41,886 nucleotides of DNA from CAZBJJ01 sp964492245 (GTDB lineage: Bacteria; Spirochaetota; Spirochaetia; Treponematales; Breznakiellaceae): contig CAZBJJ010000012.1 of the NCBI GenBank assembly GCA_964492245.1, positions 1-41,886 on the forward strand, read 5' to 3'. The notes beneath the pieces were generated by a model. The model ran no database searches, was not told the origin of the DNA, and was given only the letters and a program-made list of their open reading frames with translations. The translations under genes and the position numbers were made by a program. Positions 8,301-16,729 of this stretch are shown piece by piece. Position 1 is the first letter of the stretch, and each line of letters starts with the position of its first letter.

Positions 8301-11082
8301 TGCCGCAAGACAAGTGCAGTGGCAGATTTTTTTCCAAAAAAGCGGTCGCTTTGGGCTGCAGAGACCCATTGTAGAAGGTTTTTTTTAGAAATTGACATGC
8401 GGTAAAGGGTTTTAACAATAGCATCTGCGCTTATCAGGGCCTTGTGGGGCAGAAAGATTATTTCGAAGAGGTTTCGCAATATGCTCTGCCTGATGGGGCG
8501 CGATTCATCGCTACCCTGTTGGCGTTTTTTGGGCTTAAAGATCTCGCCGGTGATGGTAAAAATAATAGAGACTAGGTTTGGCAAAAAGACCAGTCCCGTC
8601 CATAAAAGTGCATTGCCCGAGAGGCAGAACCAGATACAGGCCAGATAGATAAGGCTTGAAATAGGTAGAAGACTGCGTCGCAGATTGTCGATTATTTTCC
8701 AGCGCCCAATTGCCCCTATTCGATTGCGGGTAAACTTGCCATCGCGCTGGCGCAGGCGCATCCCCAGCCAGGGTAAAAGCTGCCAATCGCCACGGATCCA
8801 GCGGTGCAGGCGCTTTGTATAGGCGAGATAGTGCGAGGGATAGCCCTCGTAAAGCACAATATCGCTCACTAAGGCCGCCCTGCCTAAAACTCCTTCGAGC
8901 AGATCGTGGCTGAGCAGGCGGTTTTCGGGAATCTTGTTTTCTACCGCTTTTTCGAAGGCACGAACATCGTAAATGCCCTTGCCCACAAAGATGCCCTCGC
9001 CAAAAAGGTCTTGGTATACATCCGAAACCGCCAATGTGTACAGGTCTATCGATTGATCCCCCGAGTATACGCGGGTAAAGGTGGAGTAATTTGCCTCCTC
9101 CGGCCAGACCTGTACTCTTGGCTGTAAAATTGAATAGCCCTCTACAAGTTTGCCCGTTTTTTCGTCGAAACGGGCCTGATTTATCGAATGTGCCATGGTG
9201 CCGATTAGGCGTTTTGCTGCCCCATTGGGCAAAAGAGTGTCCTCGTCCAAGGTAATTACATAGCGAATTTGTTTAAGAACGCCTATATCGCCTACCTTGG
9301 TGGTATAGCTCGTGTCGGCACTGCCCAAAATTAAGGCGTTAAATTCCTCAAGTTTGCCGCGCTTGCGTTCCCAGGCCATAAAGCAGCCTTCGCCCTCGTT
9401 CCACTGGCGTTTGCGGTGGAAGAGTAAGAAGGGCCGATAGCCTGTTTCGCCATGGCGCTGATTGAGGGCTTTTATGCCCTCGGTAAGCTCGTCTATAAGG
9501 GCTTCATCGCCTGGGCAAATCTCGCTTTGCGCATCGGTAAAATCGGTTAAAAGGGCAAAATTGATATTTGGGTCGTGATTCCCAAAAAACTGGGTCTCTA
9601 TGGCAGCTAAAAGTTTTTTTACGTCCAAAGAGGAGGCGACTAAACTGGGGATTACCACTATGGAGGCAAATTCTTTTGGCACCCCCTTGGTAAAGTCGAG
9701 TTTTGCCAGGGTTTTTGGGCTGACAAGGCGTATGACAAAGCGGTTTAAAAGCGATAAAATCAATTCCGAGGCGGGTAGCAAAAGCAATATACCCAGGCCT
9801 ATGGACCAGGGAAGGCTCTGGCCAGTTAGCCAAAAAATGAGGGCCGCTATTGCTACAAGGCCAGAGCTTGCGCCAATGGCAGTGCCCAGATAAAACAGGG
9901 TGGCCCTTTTTTTTAATTGATATTTAAAACGTTTGCCATAAGCAGGGCGAAAACCTAATTCGCGCTCCAGTTCTGCCCGTCCAAGGCCCAAAAGATAATA
10001 GCCAATGCTGCGTTCGCCAGTGCTGTTTCCCTTTTTTGTCAGGTCCAGGCAAATTTCAACCGCTCGCAGCTCTTCGGTGGCCGAGCCCTTGCCGAGCTCT
10101 TCAATTTCGTTGCGATAGCGGTTGCGTGTTTCAAAATCCATACCGCTGTATATTTTGGCGGGGTCCTGGCGCAGTGTTTTTTCTACGAGGCTGCAGTTTT
10201 CGAAGTATTGTTTCCAGTCTTGGTCGGCAATTTTGCGCAGACTTAAAATGCAGGCGCTTACCGCCTCGACGTATTCCGCCTCGTCTTCGAGGTCGGTGCC
10301 ACCGGCTAAGGATTTATCGGTGCCACCGGCTAAGGATTTATCGGTGCNNNNNNNNNNNNNNNNNNNNNNNNNNNNNNNNNNNNNNNNNNNNNNNNNNNNN
10401 NNNNNNNNNNNNNNNNNNNNNNNNNNNNNNNNNNNNNNNNNNNNNNNTCGGTGCCACCGGCTAAGGATTTATCGGTGCCACCGGCTAAGGATTTATCGGT
10501 GCCACCGGCAGGCAGGGCGTTTTTTTGCATAAAAGGCAGGGGAAAGGAGCTGCTGCGCTTAAAATCCTGGCCAGTAAGGACAGCGAGGACCTCGGCAAGG
10601 GCCTCGAGGGTTTTAAGGCGCAATAGAGAGGGAATTGCCCAGATTTCGCCAATATTTAAAGGTTTTTTCTTTTGGAACTCATTCACATAGGCATAGAGTT
10701 TTTCAATTTCCAAGCTTCCCCGCGAGGAAAGTAAAAAGCCAGAGACAAGAAAATAGGTCTGTGGCAGGCTCGGCCCATCGTTTAAGCGGGCCGCCGGCAG
10801 GCGTTTGAAGAAGGATGTCGGCATGTTTTCGGTAAACAGCGAAATTGCCTGCTCAATAATGTAGTAATTGTCCAATACCCACTGTGCCGCTTGGCTGGTG
10901 CCCTGTTTTTTACGAGCTTCGTCTTCAAAACTCTGATAGGCAATTGCAATGGTCTTTTCCAGATTTTTAACCCAGGCTTGAACCACAGAATTTTTAACGG
11001 TGCTCTTCGTATGTTGAATTGACTTGGCAATTCCAATGGCGCTTAAGGCCCCCTTCGCTGTACTGTCTTTGTTTTTAGGCAT
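2306..11082 (-). CDS. Cyclic beta-1,2-glucan synthase, one gene interrupted by an assembly gap
   Basis: Giant inner-membrane enzyme of the NdvB/ChvB type, which makes cyclic beta-1,2-glucan from UDP-glucose. From the ATG at 11082 it shows a helical N-terminal domain (VLDNYYIIEQAI; IGEIWAIPSLLRLKTLEAL), then the octapeptide repeat and gap, then the family segment DPAKIYSGMDFETRNRYR near 10140. A GT84 domain follows with TLDEDTLLP (about 9245), HDLLEG (about 8905) and HRWIRGDWQ (about 8800), flanked by membrane segments. Then come a glycoamylase-like region (about 8070-6370), two GT36-type beta-sandwich regions, and a GH94 phosphorylase-like domain with GSGDWNDGMN (about 3325). About 2,890 residues are visible outside the gap, near the family norm. 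An internal Met at 10141 would give a false shorter start. It begins 5 bases after the upstream stress-protein gene, so the two are probably one operon. Confidence 0.9.
2417..2488 (-). repeat. Four in-frame 18-bp tandem repeats near the C-terminus of the glucan synthase
   Basis: Units at 2417-2434, 2435-2452, 2453-2470 and 2471-2488 encode, in protein order, AETAAP, AETSAS, TEASAP and AETSAP. They separate the GH94 domain from a final tail of about 35 residues. The stretch is Ala/Pro/Glu/Thr-rich, like a flexible linker. On the opposite strand it creates a spurious Gly-rich frame. Confidence 0.85.
10295..10509 (-). repeat. In-frame 24-bp tandem repeats encoding GTDKSLAG, broken by the assembly gap
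   Basis: On the plus strand the unit begins GGTGCCACCGGC and is 24 bases long. Perfect copies lie at 10295-10318, 10319-10342, 10450-10473 and 10474-10497, with partial copies at 10343-10347 and 10498-10509. The gene strand reads the octapeptide G-T-D-K-S-L-A-G on both sides of the gap in the correct frame. The repeat lies in a linker between the N-terminal helical domain and the segment leading to the GT84 domain. Confidence 0.93.
10348..10447. other. 100-N assembly gap of unknown true size
   Basis: Exactly 100 N lie inside the 24-bp repeat. The same repeat position occurs at 10341 and 10448, a distance of 107, which is not a multiple of 24. The N count is therefore a placeholder and not the true length, if the repeats are perfect. 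A multiple of 24 restores the reading frame of the synthase. Confidence 0.95.
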
Positions 11083-11087
11083 TCTTT

Positions 11088-12038
11088 TTACTCTTTACTT
11101 CCTCGTTTCATTGACTTGTTATCTATCCGTTTAGGCTGATGTACCGGTAAATTTTGCATAACCAGGGTAGTGCGGTTTCCATATACAATAAAATTGATGG
11201 CCATACTCCCAAAGGGATGCCGCCCCTCCGAACCGTGGCCCCGAGCCGAAAGCAGGACCAAATCGGCCTCGGTCTCGTCGGCCATGTCCATAAGCGTGGA
11301 GCTGGCATTTTCGCTCTGGCGAATATTGGTCTGTAAATCGACACCCATGGCCGAAAACTGGGCCGTAATTTTCTCTAAATATTTTTTGGCCTCGGCCTCG
11401 CTCATCACTATTAATTTTTCTAAAAGACCCTGGTCCTCTGGCGAGAGCGGAAAGCGATTTAGAATTTCTGGTCGCTTGACCACCGTAGCCAGGGTGAGCT
11501 TTGCCTTATAGTAGCCCGCCAACGAACTGGCCAAGGGCAATATAAACTCCGCCTGGGGCGAACAATCTAGGCCTACAAAGAGGTTTTTGTACTCGACGCT
11601 CGTTGTTTTTTCTTCCTGGGCACGTACAATTAAAAGAGAACAGGCCACGCCCATCATTACTTTTTGTACCACCGAACTCACGTTCCAATTGCTCAGGCCA
11701 CTTTGCCCATGCGAACTCAGTATTATTAAATCTGTGCCCTCTTCGTTGGCATAATTGATAATGTTCTCTGCAACATTTCCTTCTTTAATATCAAAATTAA
11801 TTTTTATGCCTTTTTGCTGTAAATCGTCTGCCCGATTTTCTATGTAATTTTGCATCTGAGTTTTTTTGACATGCCATTCCAGTGGATCCACTGCTCCCTG
11901 CCAGCCAGAATCTTTGCGTTCAATAACATGTAAAAGGCTTACCTTGGCATTTAGGGCCTGGGCCATTGCAAGTACATGGGGAAAGACAGATTCGGCTAAA
12001 TCCGAACCATCCAAGGGGACAAGGATATGTTGGATCAT
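11088..12038 (-). CDS. Tandem universal stress protein (two UspA domains)
   Basis: Cytoplasmic protein with two Usp folds in tandem, 316 residues from the chosen start MIQHILVPLDGSDLAESV. Domain 1 (about 1-150) has VPLDGS and LLHVIE and a poorly conserved nucleotide loop (SSHGQSGLSNWNVSS). Domain 2 (about 155-300) has GLDCSPQAEF and a better loop, RGHGSEGRHPFGSMA, so ATP binding is more likely in the second half. An upstream ATG at 12050 is rejected because GGAGGTG sits 5 bases before the ATG at 12038 and overlaps that earlier frame. It has a strong predicted promoter and is probably co-transcribed with the glucan synthase, which suggests a shared stress or osmotic role; that is inference. 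Confidence 0.9.
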   Translation of the reverse strand: MIQHILVPLDGSDLAESVFPHVLAMAQALNAKVSLLHVIERKDSGWQGAVDPLEWHVKKTQMQNYIENRADDLQQKGIKINFDIKEGNVAENIINYANEEGTDLIILSSHGQSGLSNWNVSSVVQKVMMGVACSLLIVRAQEEKTTSVEYKNLFVGLDCSPQAEFILPLASSLAGYYKAKLTLATVVKRPEILNRFPLSPEDQGLLEKLIVMSEAEAKKYLEKITAQFSAMGVDLQTNIRQSENASSTLMDMADETEADLVLLSARGHGSEGRHPFGSMAINFIVYGNRTTLVMQNLPVHQPKRIDNKSMKRGSKE

Positions 12039-12085
12039 ATACACCTCCATATATAAATGATGTTGATTGTTGTTAGAGAGTTATA

Positions 12086-12114
12086 ATTCTACATGTATTT
12101 GCTAATACTGTCAA
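12086..12114 (-). promoter_or_regulatory. Strong sigma-70-type promoter of the stress-protein/glucan synthase operon
   Basis: On the minus strand TTGACA (12114-12109) and TAGAAT (12091-12086) are exactly 17 bases apart. The -35 is a perfect consensus. The expected leader is about 40 bases. Confidence 0.75.
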
Positions 12115-12146
12115 ATTTTAGCAATGTCTTACTAGGTTTGTCGGAA

Positions 12147-12827
12147 TTACTTCCTGCGCCAGTCCCAGGGCGGAATGGGATGGGCATCGGCCCAGAGGCC
12201 TATTTTTTCGCGTCGGGCTCGGTCTTCGGCCCCCTGTAAAACAGCAGAGTCGGAATAGGCGCGGTAGTGCCAGGCTAGGCCGGCCTCGACCATAAGGCGG
12301 TTTACCCACACATCTTCGAGGAAGATATTTGCCACATGCCGGCCATAGCGGTCCATTTCGATAAGCTCTACGGTGAGCGTTTTGTCGAAGACGAGGCGGG
12401 AAAGATACTCCTTAGAACGCCGGCCCCAGGCCTGGCGCGATTCGGGAGCGTCGATGCCATTCAGGCGCAGGCGGTATTGGGTCTTGTCCTCGAGGACGGT
12501 TATGGTATCGCCGTCGCTTACCGCAATGACACGGGCTTTTATACGGCGGGGGGCGTTTAGAATTTCGCGCTCTTCGGCGCTAAAGCAGATAGCACAGGCG
12601 CTAAGGCCCCGGGAGCGGGCCTGGCTAAGCGGAAGCGAGGTAAGGGCCTTTTTTGCATAGCGACAGTCTTCCCGGTGGTATTTGCCACCAGAGGCGGTTA
12701 TATAGACCTCGATATCGCTATATTCCTCTTGGGCCTGTACCTGCTGGGGCCTCAATGTGGGGAAAAGTAAAAAAATGGCAAGACTAGCTGCAAAAAAAGC
12801 TACTAGGGCAAGGGGCTTTTTTTTCAT
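12147..12827 (-). CDS. Secreted staphylococcal-nuclease-like protein with a Cys/His N-terminal module
   Basis: 226 residues. Residues 1-32 form a signal peptide or anchor, so it acts outside the cytoplasm. A small His/Cys module follows (H51, C55, C78, C81: YHREDC...ACAIC), probably metal-binding. The SNase fold spans about 95-215. The family's catalytic residues are all visible: D107 in SDGDT, R121, D126 and E129 in RLNGIDAPE, and R163 in DRYGR. It should cleave nucleic acids with calcium. Its ATG overlaps the stop of the upstream EF-hand gene (ATGA), so the two are translationally coupled and belong to the murJ operon. A role in nutrient scavenging or DNA uptake is possible but not shown. 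Confidence 0.88.
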   Translation of the reverse strand: MKKKPLALVAFFAASLAIFLLFPTLRPQQVQAQEEYSDIEVYITASGGKYHREDCRYAKKALTSLPLSQARSRGLSACAICFSAEEREILNAPRRIKARVIAVSDGDTITVLEDKTQYRLRLNGIDAPESRQAWGRRSKEYLSRLVFDKTLTVELIEMDRYGRHVANIFLEDVWVNRLMVEAGLAWHYRAYSDSAVLQGAEDRARREKIGLWADAHPIPPWDWRRK

Positions 12828-15037
12828 GGTCGGGTAAACCTTGTTTTAAGGAAGGTGAAGCTATCAATGAAAAATTTTTGCAGGCCTGCTAATAGGGCTG
12901 TCTTGGGCAAAAGGGCCAGAGAGATGGCGATAAGCAAGATGGCAAGGCCAATAAAAACGAGCTTGGGCAAAAACGTTTTCTTTTTAAAAGGATCCTGGCG
13001 AAGAATGCGATTTCCCGGTGGCGGGCTGGCAATATGGGTAAGGCTGTTGCCAAAGGGAATGTTAATGCGGGCCATGGTGTTTATTGCCCAGCCATTGGCA
13101 TCGAGTATGGGGCCAAGGTTGCGTTTGCGCAATTTCATCGAGGCCAAGAGCATTGAGGGGCCCGATATTAAAAGCAAAAGGGCTACAATTCCCAGCGGTA
13201 GCCAGAGGCCCAGCCCAAAAAGGCTCTGAAAAAAAGCGGAAACCAGGGCGCTAATGCCCCCCACCGCTGTTCCAATAAGGGCTATGGCACCGAGATCCAT
13301 TTTTTTGGGGCTGCGGGGGCTCGCCTGGCTGGAGCCCATTGTTGCAGCGTTTTGCCCCAGGGCCTCGGGCTGGGCCAGCTTAGAGACAACGTCTTTTTCG
13401 CTGTTCTGGGCACGCTTAATAATCTGCTCTTCGATCATGCGGTAAAGCTTTTTATAGGGCTGCCAAAAGGCCTGTCTAACACTAATTGGTGCCGAAATAA
13501 TGCGCTGGACGCTGGCATTCCAGTCCTGGCCAAGGCGATCGTAGAACACGCCGTTGCGCCCCACCAAGAGGTTTTCGTCGCTGCCCGAACTTACCATTGC
13601 CAAAATCTGTTTTTGCTCTTGGCCAGAGCGAGTTATATTGCAGTACAGGAGGTAGGCTCCCGAAAGGGCTACTAAGGGGCTTGGGGCCTCCCTGCTGGCA
13701 AGCTCGATGCAGAGCGTACAGACCCGGCCATCAATATAAAGTTTGCCCGCTTGGAATGCGGCAGTTTTATGGTGATAAAAATCGTAAAAATTGACGAAAT
13801 TCCGCAGAACACTGCCTAGATCGCGGCGATAGCGCAAAAGTTTTTCTACCGAATCCACCAGGCGGCGCTCTTCGCTGTGCTCTTCGTCTTTGGCAACGAG
13901 CTCGAGCAGGGCGGGAACGGCGTCGATGGCCCTTCTGACATCCTCTTTTTGCGCATCTGCCAGGGGCGGCTCTGGCCCTTGGCCGTAAATTTCCATAATG
14001 GGGGCTAAGAGCATGGACGTTTTTATCCAATCCTCTTCGTTCAAAAAGCCCTCGGAACCATATAAATATTCCAGGGGCTTTCCGAATTGGGGCCAGAGTT
14101 TTTCCAAGATAAGCTGGGCAAAGGTCTTAAGCCTATCGGCCCACAGTGGGTTTACCCCCTGCCAAAGGGGCAGGCCTTTTTCGTAAGAAATATCTGCCAG
14201 GGGAAAACTAGCTAGAAACTCTCTGTTATCGCCAATGATATCTCCGGCTATGGCCTTTAATTCTTCGCTGTCCCGCTTTAGAACATCTTGGCTGCGCATA
14301 TCGAAGCGGGAAAAACGCTGGCGCAGGAAAAAGTCATCAATTTTATCTTTTACTGCCAAAAAAGCGCGCAGGGCTGCCAGTTTCTCCGAAAAGTTCGAAA
14401 AAGAGAGCTCGGGGCAGGCGGTCTGCAGGTCCTCGTACCAGGAAAAAAAGGCAGCGCCCCTCTTTAAAAAATCTTCAAGTTGCAGCCTATCAATAGCCTG
14501 GCCCTCGTCGTCTAGGAAAAACAAGATGGTTTGGGCCTGATGGCGAAGGTCCCCGTCCATTATCGAGGCAAGTTCCAGAATTCCATCTCCATTAAAAGGG
14601 AGTTCGGCAAAGGCATCGCTGCGCTTTTTAGAATCGCTGTACGAAATGCTCGTTGGTTTTTTTATCCCTAGGGCCTTAAGCAAAAAAATGCTGCTCTTGC
14701 GCATTTCTGGCACTCTGATATTTGATATTTCAAGACTATCTCCTGCCTGAAATATAACCGAAGGGTCTTTAAGACATTCGCAGACCCAGGCCACTGCCTG
14801 TAAAATTTCTGGGGGCCTAATATGGCCGTCGCCATCGCTATCTAAAAGGCGCAGTGTCTTTTCCGGTATGCCAAGGCCAGTGCAGGGCATAGACAGGGCC
14901 ATCCAGAGTTTCTGGTCCAGTTCGCCCAAATGCCATAAATCCTCGGCGCTTTCCAATAAGACCTGATCCACCTTGCCGGCTCTAAAAAATTTCCATTTAT
15001 ACGAATTATTTTTGTCTTTAGCGGTCTTTATAGGCAT
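12824..15037 (-). CDS. Conserved hypothetical membrane protein with an EF-hand
   Basis: 737 residues, function unknown. Near residue 65 is a canonical 12-residue calcium loop, DSDGDGHIRPPE. Degenerate acidic segments further on (FNGDGILELAS; LDDEGQAIDR) may be remnant EF-hands. The first 570 residues are largely helical and soluble-looking. Hydrophobic segments lie at about 583-635 and 690-713, so the C-terminus is in the membrane. Between them is ILDANGWAINTMARINIPFG, which I recall from other conserved hypothetical proteins of this kind. The ATG at 15037 is chosen because AGGAGT precedes it well; a TTG at 15040 is the alternative. It starts 4 bases after the murJ stop and overlaps the nuclease gene, so the three form an operon. 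Confidence 0.8.
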   Translation of the reverse strand: MPIKTAKDKNNSYKWKFFRAGKVDQVLLESAEDLWHLGELDQKLWMALSMPCTGLGIPEKTLRLLDSDGDGHIRPPEILQAVAWVCECLKDPSVIFQAGDSLEISNIRVPEMRKSSIFLLKALGIKKPTSISYSDSKKRSDAFAELPFNGDGILELASIMDGDLRHQAQTILFFLDDEGQAIDRLQLEDFLKRGAAFFSWYEDLQTACPELSFSNFSEKLAALRAFLAVKDKIDDFFLRQRFSRFDMRSQDVLKRDSEELKAIAGDIIGDNREFLASFPLADISYEKGLPLWQGVNPLWADRLKTFAQLILEKLWPQFGKPLEYLYGSEGFLNEEDWIKTSMLLAPIMEIYGQGPEPPLADAQKEDVRRAIDAVPALLELVAKDEEHSEERRLVDSVEKLLRYRRDLGSVLRNFVNFYDFYHHKTAAFQAGKLYIDGRVCTLCIELASREAPSPLVALSGAYLLYCNITRSGQEQKQILAMVSSGSDENLLVGRNGVFYDRLGQDWNASVQRIISAPISVRQAFWQPYKKLYRMIEEQIIKRAQNSEKDVVSKLAQPEALGQNAATMGSSQASPRSPKKMDLGAIALIGTAVGGISALVSAFFQSLFGLGLWLPLGIVALLLLISGPSMLLASMKLRKRNLGPILDANGWAINTMARINIPFGNSLTHIASPPPGNRILRQDPFKKKTFLPKLVFIGLAILLIAISLALLPKTALLAGLQKFFIDSFTFLKTRFTRP

Positions 15038-15040
15038 CAA

Positions 15041-16618
15041 TTAACTCCTCTTTCTTTTTATTCTTCGGCTTACGACGCCCAAAAGGCTGCGCACTGGGGG
15101 ATCTTTAAATAAATAGAGAATGCCAAAGATGATAATAAAAAAAACAAGGGCGTCCAGCGCAATGGGCAGCCCATATAAAATGAGTTTTCGCCGGCCAGCT
15201 AGGCTACCGAGAAGTGCCTCTTTTAAAAAATAGATTGGCACTGCCGCAAGAAGGGAGACTAGCCCCACTAGGCCAATATAGGCCAGCATTTTTTTTAAGA
15301 GTTGACCAAGGGCAATTTCCCGATATTGGGTAAGTAAGATGAGTAGGACAAAGGTATTTGCCAGGGCGGCAAGGCTTCCGGCCAGGGCAATGCCTGCGCC
15401 CTTCCAGGGGCCGGCAAAGAGGGCAACGAGGAGGAGGTTTACTGCCACCGAAATAACTCCTGCCCAGGCAGGTGCCTTGGTGTTGTACATTGAATAAAAA
15501 ACTGGCGCTAAAATGCGGTTAAAGCCAATAAAGACAATTGCCGCAATATGCCAGCGGAAGGCCGAAAGGGTTAAGAGCACCGATTCTTCGGTAAAGGCCG
15601 CCTGTTTAAACAGCAGGCTGATTATTTCCTTTCCATGTATTTGCGAGTAGACGACAATGGGCAGGGTAAGCAGGACCATTATATTCAGGGCCTCGCTAAG
15701 TTTTTTGTTATACTGTTCCCAGTGGCCTTTTTGCGCATTTGCCGAAAGCTCGGTAAGCAGAACGGTGCTTATAGATACCACGACAATGCCCAGGACCAGT
15801 TCCTGTAAGCGCAGCGAAAAGAGCAGGGAGCTTATAACACCTGTTCCCGCCCTGCTCGCTAAGGAGGAGGCGACAAAATCGTTAATTTGATAGGCGGCCA
15901 TGCCAAAAATTGTTGGCGCAATTAAACGTCCCATTTTATGGACCCCGGGGTGGGCGAGGGCCCTGCGCAGGGGAATAAAAGAAAGGCGGAAGCCCTCCTT
16001 TAGCACAAAGGGCAACTGAAATGCTGCCTGTAAAAAGCCACCGACCACAACGCCCACCGCCATTGCCCGGGCCGGGTTGCCCAGGAGGTCTTTTAATAAA
16101 AAGGCCGAAAGAATAACACAGATGTTAAAGAGGATGGGCATAAAGCCCGAGGGGGCATAGATATCGCTGGCATTTAAAATACCCTGAAAAAGGGCCGCAA
16201 GGCTGATAAAGGCCAAATACGGAAACATAATGCGGGTTTGCAGTATCGTTTCCGCTGGTTCGCTTTCGAAAAACCAGCGTATTATAAGGGGGCTGGCCAA
16301 AATGCCCAGGGCCACGGTAAGGCCCACAAAGCAGCTAAGAAGGGTAAGGCTGGCCGATAGAAAATGCCGAATGCCCTTTTCGTCTTCTTCTAGCAGGGTG
16401 GCCTTAAAGGTGGGCACAAAGGCGGTGGCCATGGTGCCTTCGGCAAAGAGGCGGCGTAAAAAATTGGGTATTATAAAAGCCACCCTAAAGACATCTGCTA
16501 GGGCACTTGTCCCCAGCAGGGCGGCACTTATTATTTCGCGGACAAGGCCCAAAATGCGCGAAAGGCTGGTGTAGAACATAAGAGTAAGGCTGCTTTTAAG
16601 CGAATGCGGTTTTGGCAT
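15041..16618 (-). CDS. murJ: Lipid II flippase MurJ
   Basis: Integral membrane protein of the MOP superfamily, 525 residues with about 14 hydrophobic segments; it moves lipid II across the inner membrane. The start SLSRILGLVREIISAALLG, then ALADVFRVAFIIPNFLRRLFAEG, and a later PVFYSMYNTKAPA are typical MurJ/MviN signatures. The length fits the family. It begins at the ATG at 16618 with only a weak ribosome-binding site, is divergent from thrA, and leads the murJ/EF-hand/nuclease operon. Confidence 0.95.
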   Translation of the reverse strand: MPKPHSLKSSLTLMFYTSLSRILGLVREIISAALLGTSALADVFRVAFIIPNFLRRLFAEGTMATAFVPTFKATLLEEDEKGIRHFLSASLTLLSCFVGLTVALGILASPLIIRWFFESEPAETILQTRIMFPYLAFISLAALFQGILNASDIYAPSGFMPILFNICVILSAFLLKDLLGNPARAMAVGVVVGGFLQAAFQLPFVLKEGFRLSFIPLRRALAHPGVHKMGRLIAPTIFGMAAYQINDFVASSLASRAGTGVISSLLFSLRLQELVLGIVVVSISTVLLTELSANAQKGHWEQYNKKLSEALNIMVLLTLPIVVYSQIHGKEIISLLFKQAAFTEESVLLTLSAFRWHIAAIVFIGFNRILAPVFYSMYNTKAPAWAGVISVAVNLLLVALFAGPWKGAGIALAGSLAALANTFVLLILLTQYREIALGQLLKKMLAYIGLVGLVSLLAAVPIYFLKEALLGSLAGRRKLILYGLPIALDALVFFIIIFGILYLFKDPPVRSLLGVVSRRIKRKRS

Positions 16619-16682
16619 AAAAACACTTTAGCCTGTTTTTGCCCCAGCGTGAAGCCTTTAATTGTGCCTGGCCCAGTGCCCA

Positions 16683-16711
16683 TTGCTCAAGGGCATAATT
16701 ACTTTTATAGT
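16683..16711 (+). promoter_or_regulatory. Predicted promoter of thrA
   Basis: TTGCTC (16683-16688) and TATAGT (16706-16711) are 17 bases apart. They lie about 20 bases upstream of the thrA start, giving a short leader that contains GGAGG at 16720. Confidence 0.5.
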
Positions 16712-16729
16712 CAATTGTTGGAGGCATAT

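Noticed and set aside
2306..10141. Glucan synthase as a separate 2,611-residue gene starting at 10141
   Set aside because: The Met lies inside the family segment DPAKIYSGMDFETRNRYR, and the frame continues upstream into the repeat; the N-terminal domain is on the other side of the gap.
10295..10509. CRISPR array or intergenic satellite
   Set aside because: The 24-bp units are contiguous, have no spacers and are translated in frame within the glucan synthase.
10330..11082. Independent 250-residue gene ending in the gap
   Set aside because: Its sequence matches the N-terminal domain of cyclic glucan synthases, and its end is an artefact of the N run.
12039..12050. Earlier ATG of the stress protein
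   Set aside because: The codons between the two ATGs are the ribosome-binding site GGAGGTG of the ATG at 12038.
16604..16729. Upstream extension of ThrA
   Set aside because: The frame is open but it overlaps the murJ start, lacks a ribosome-binding site and precedes the normal N-terminus MIVCKFGGSS.
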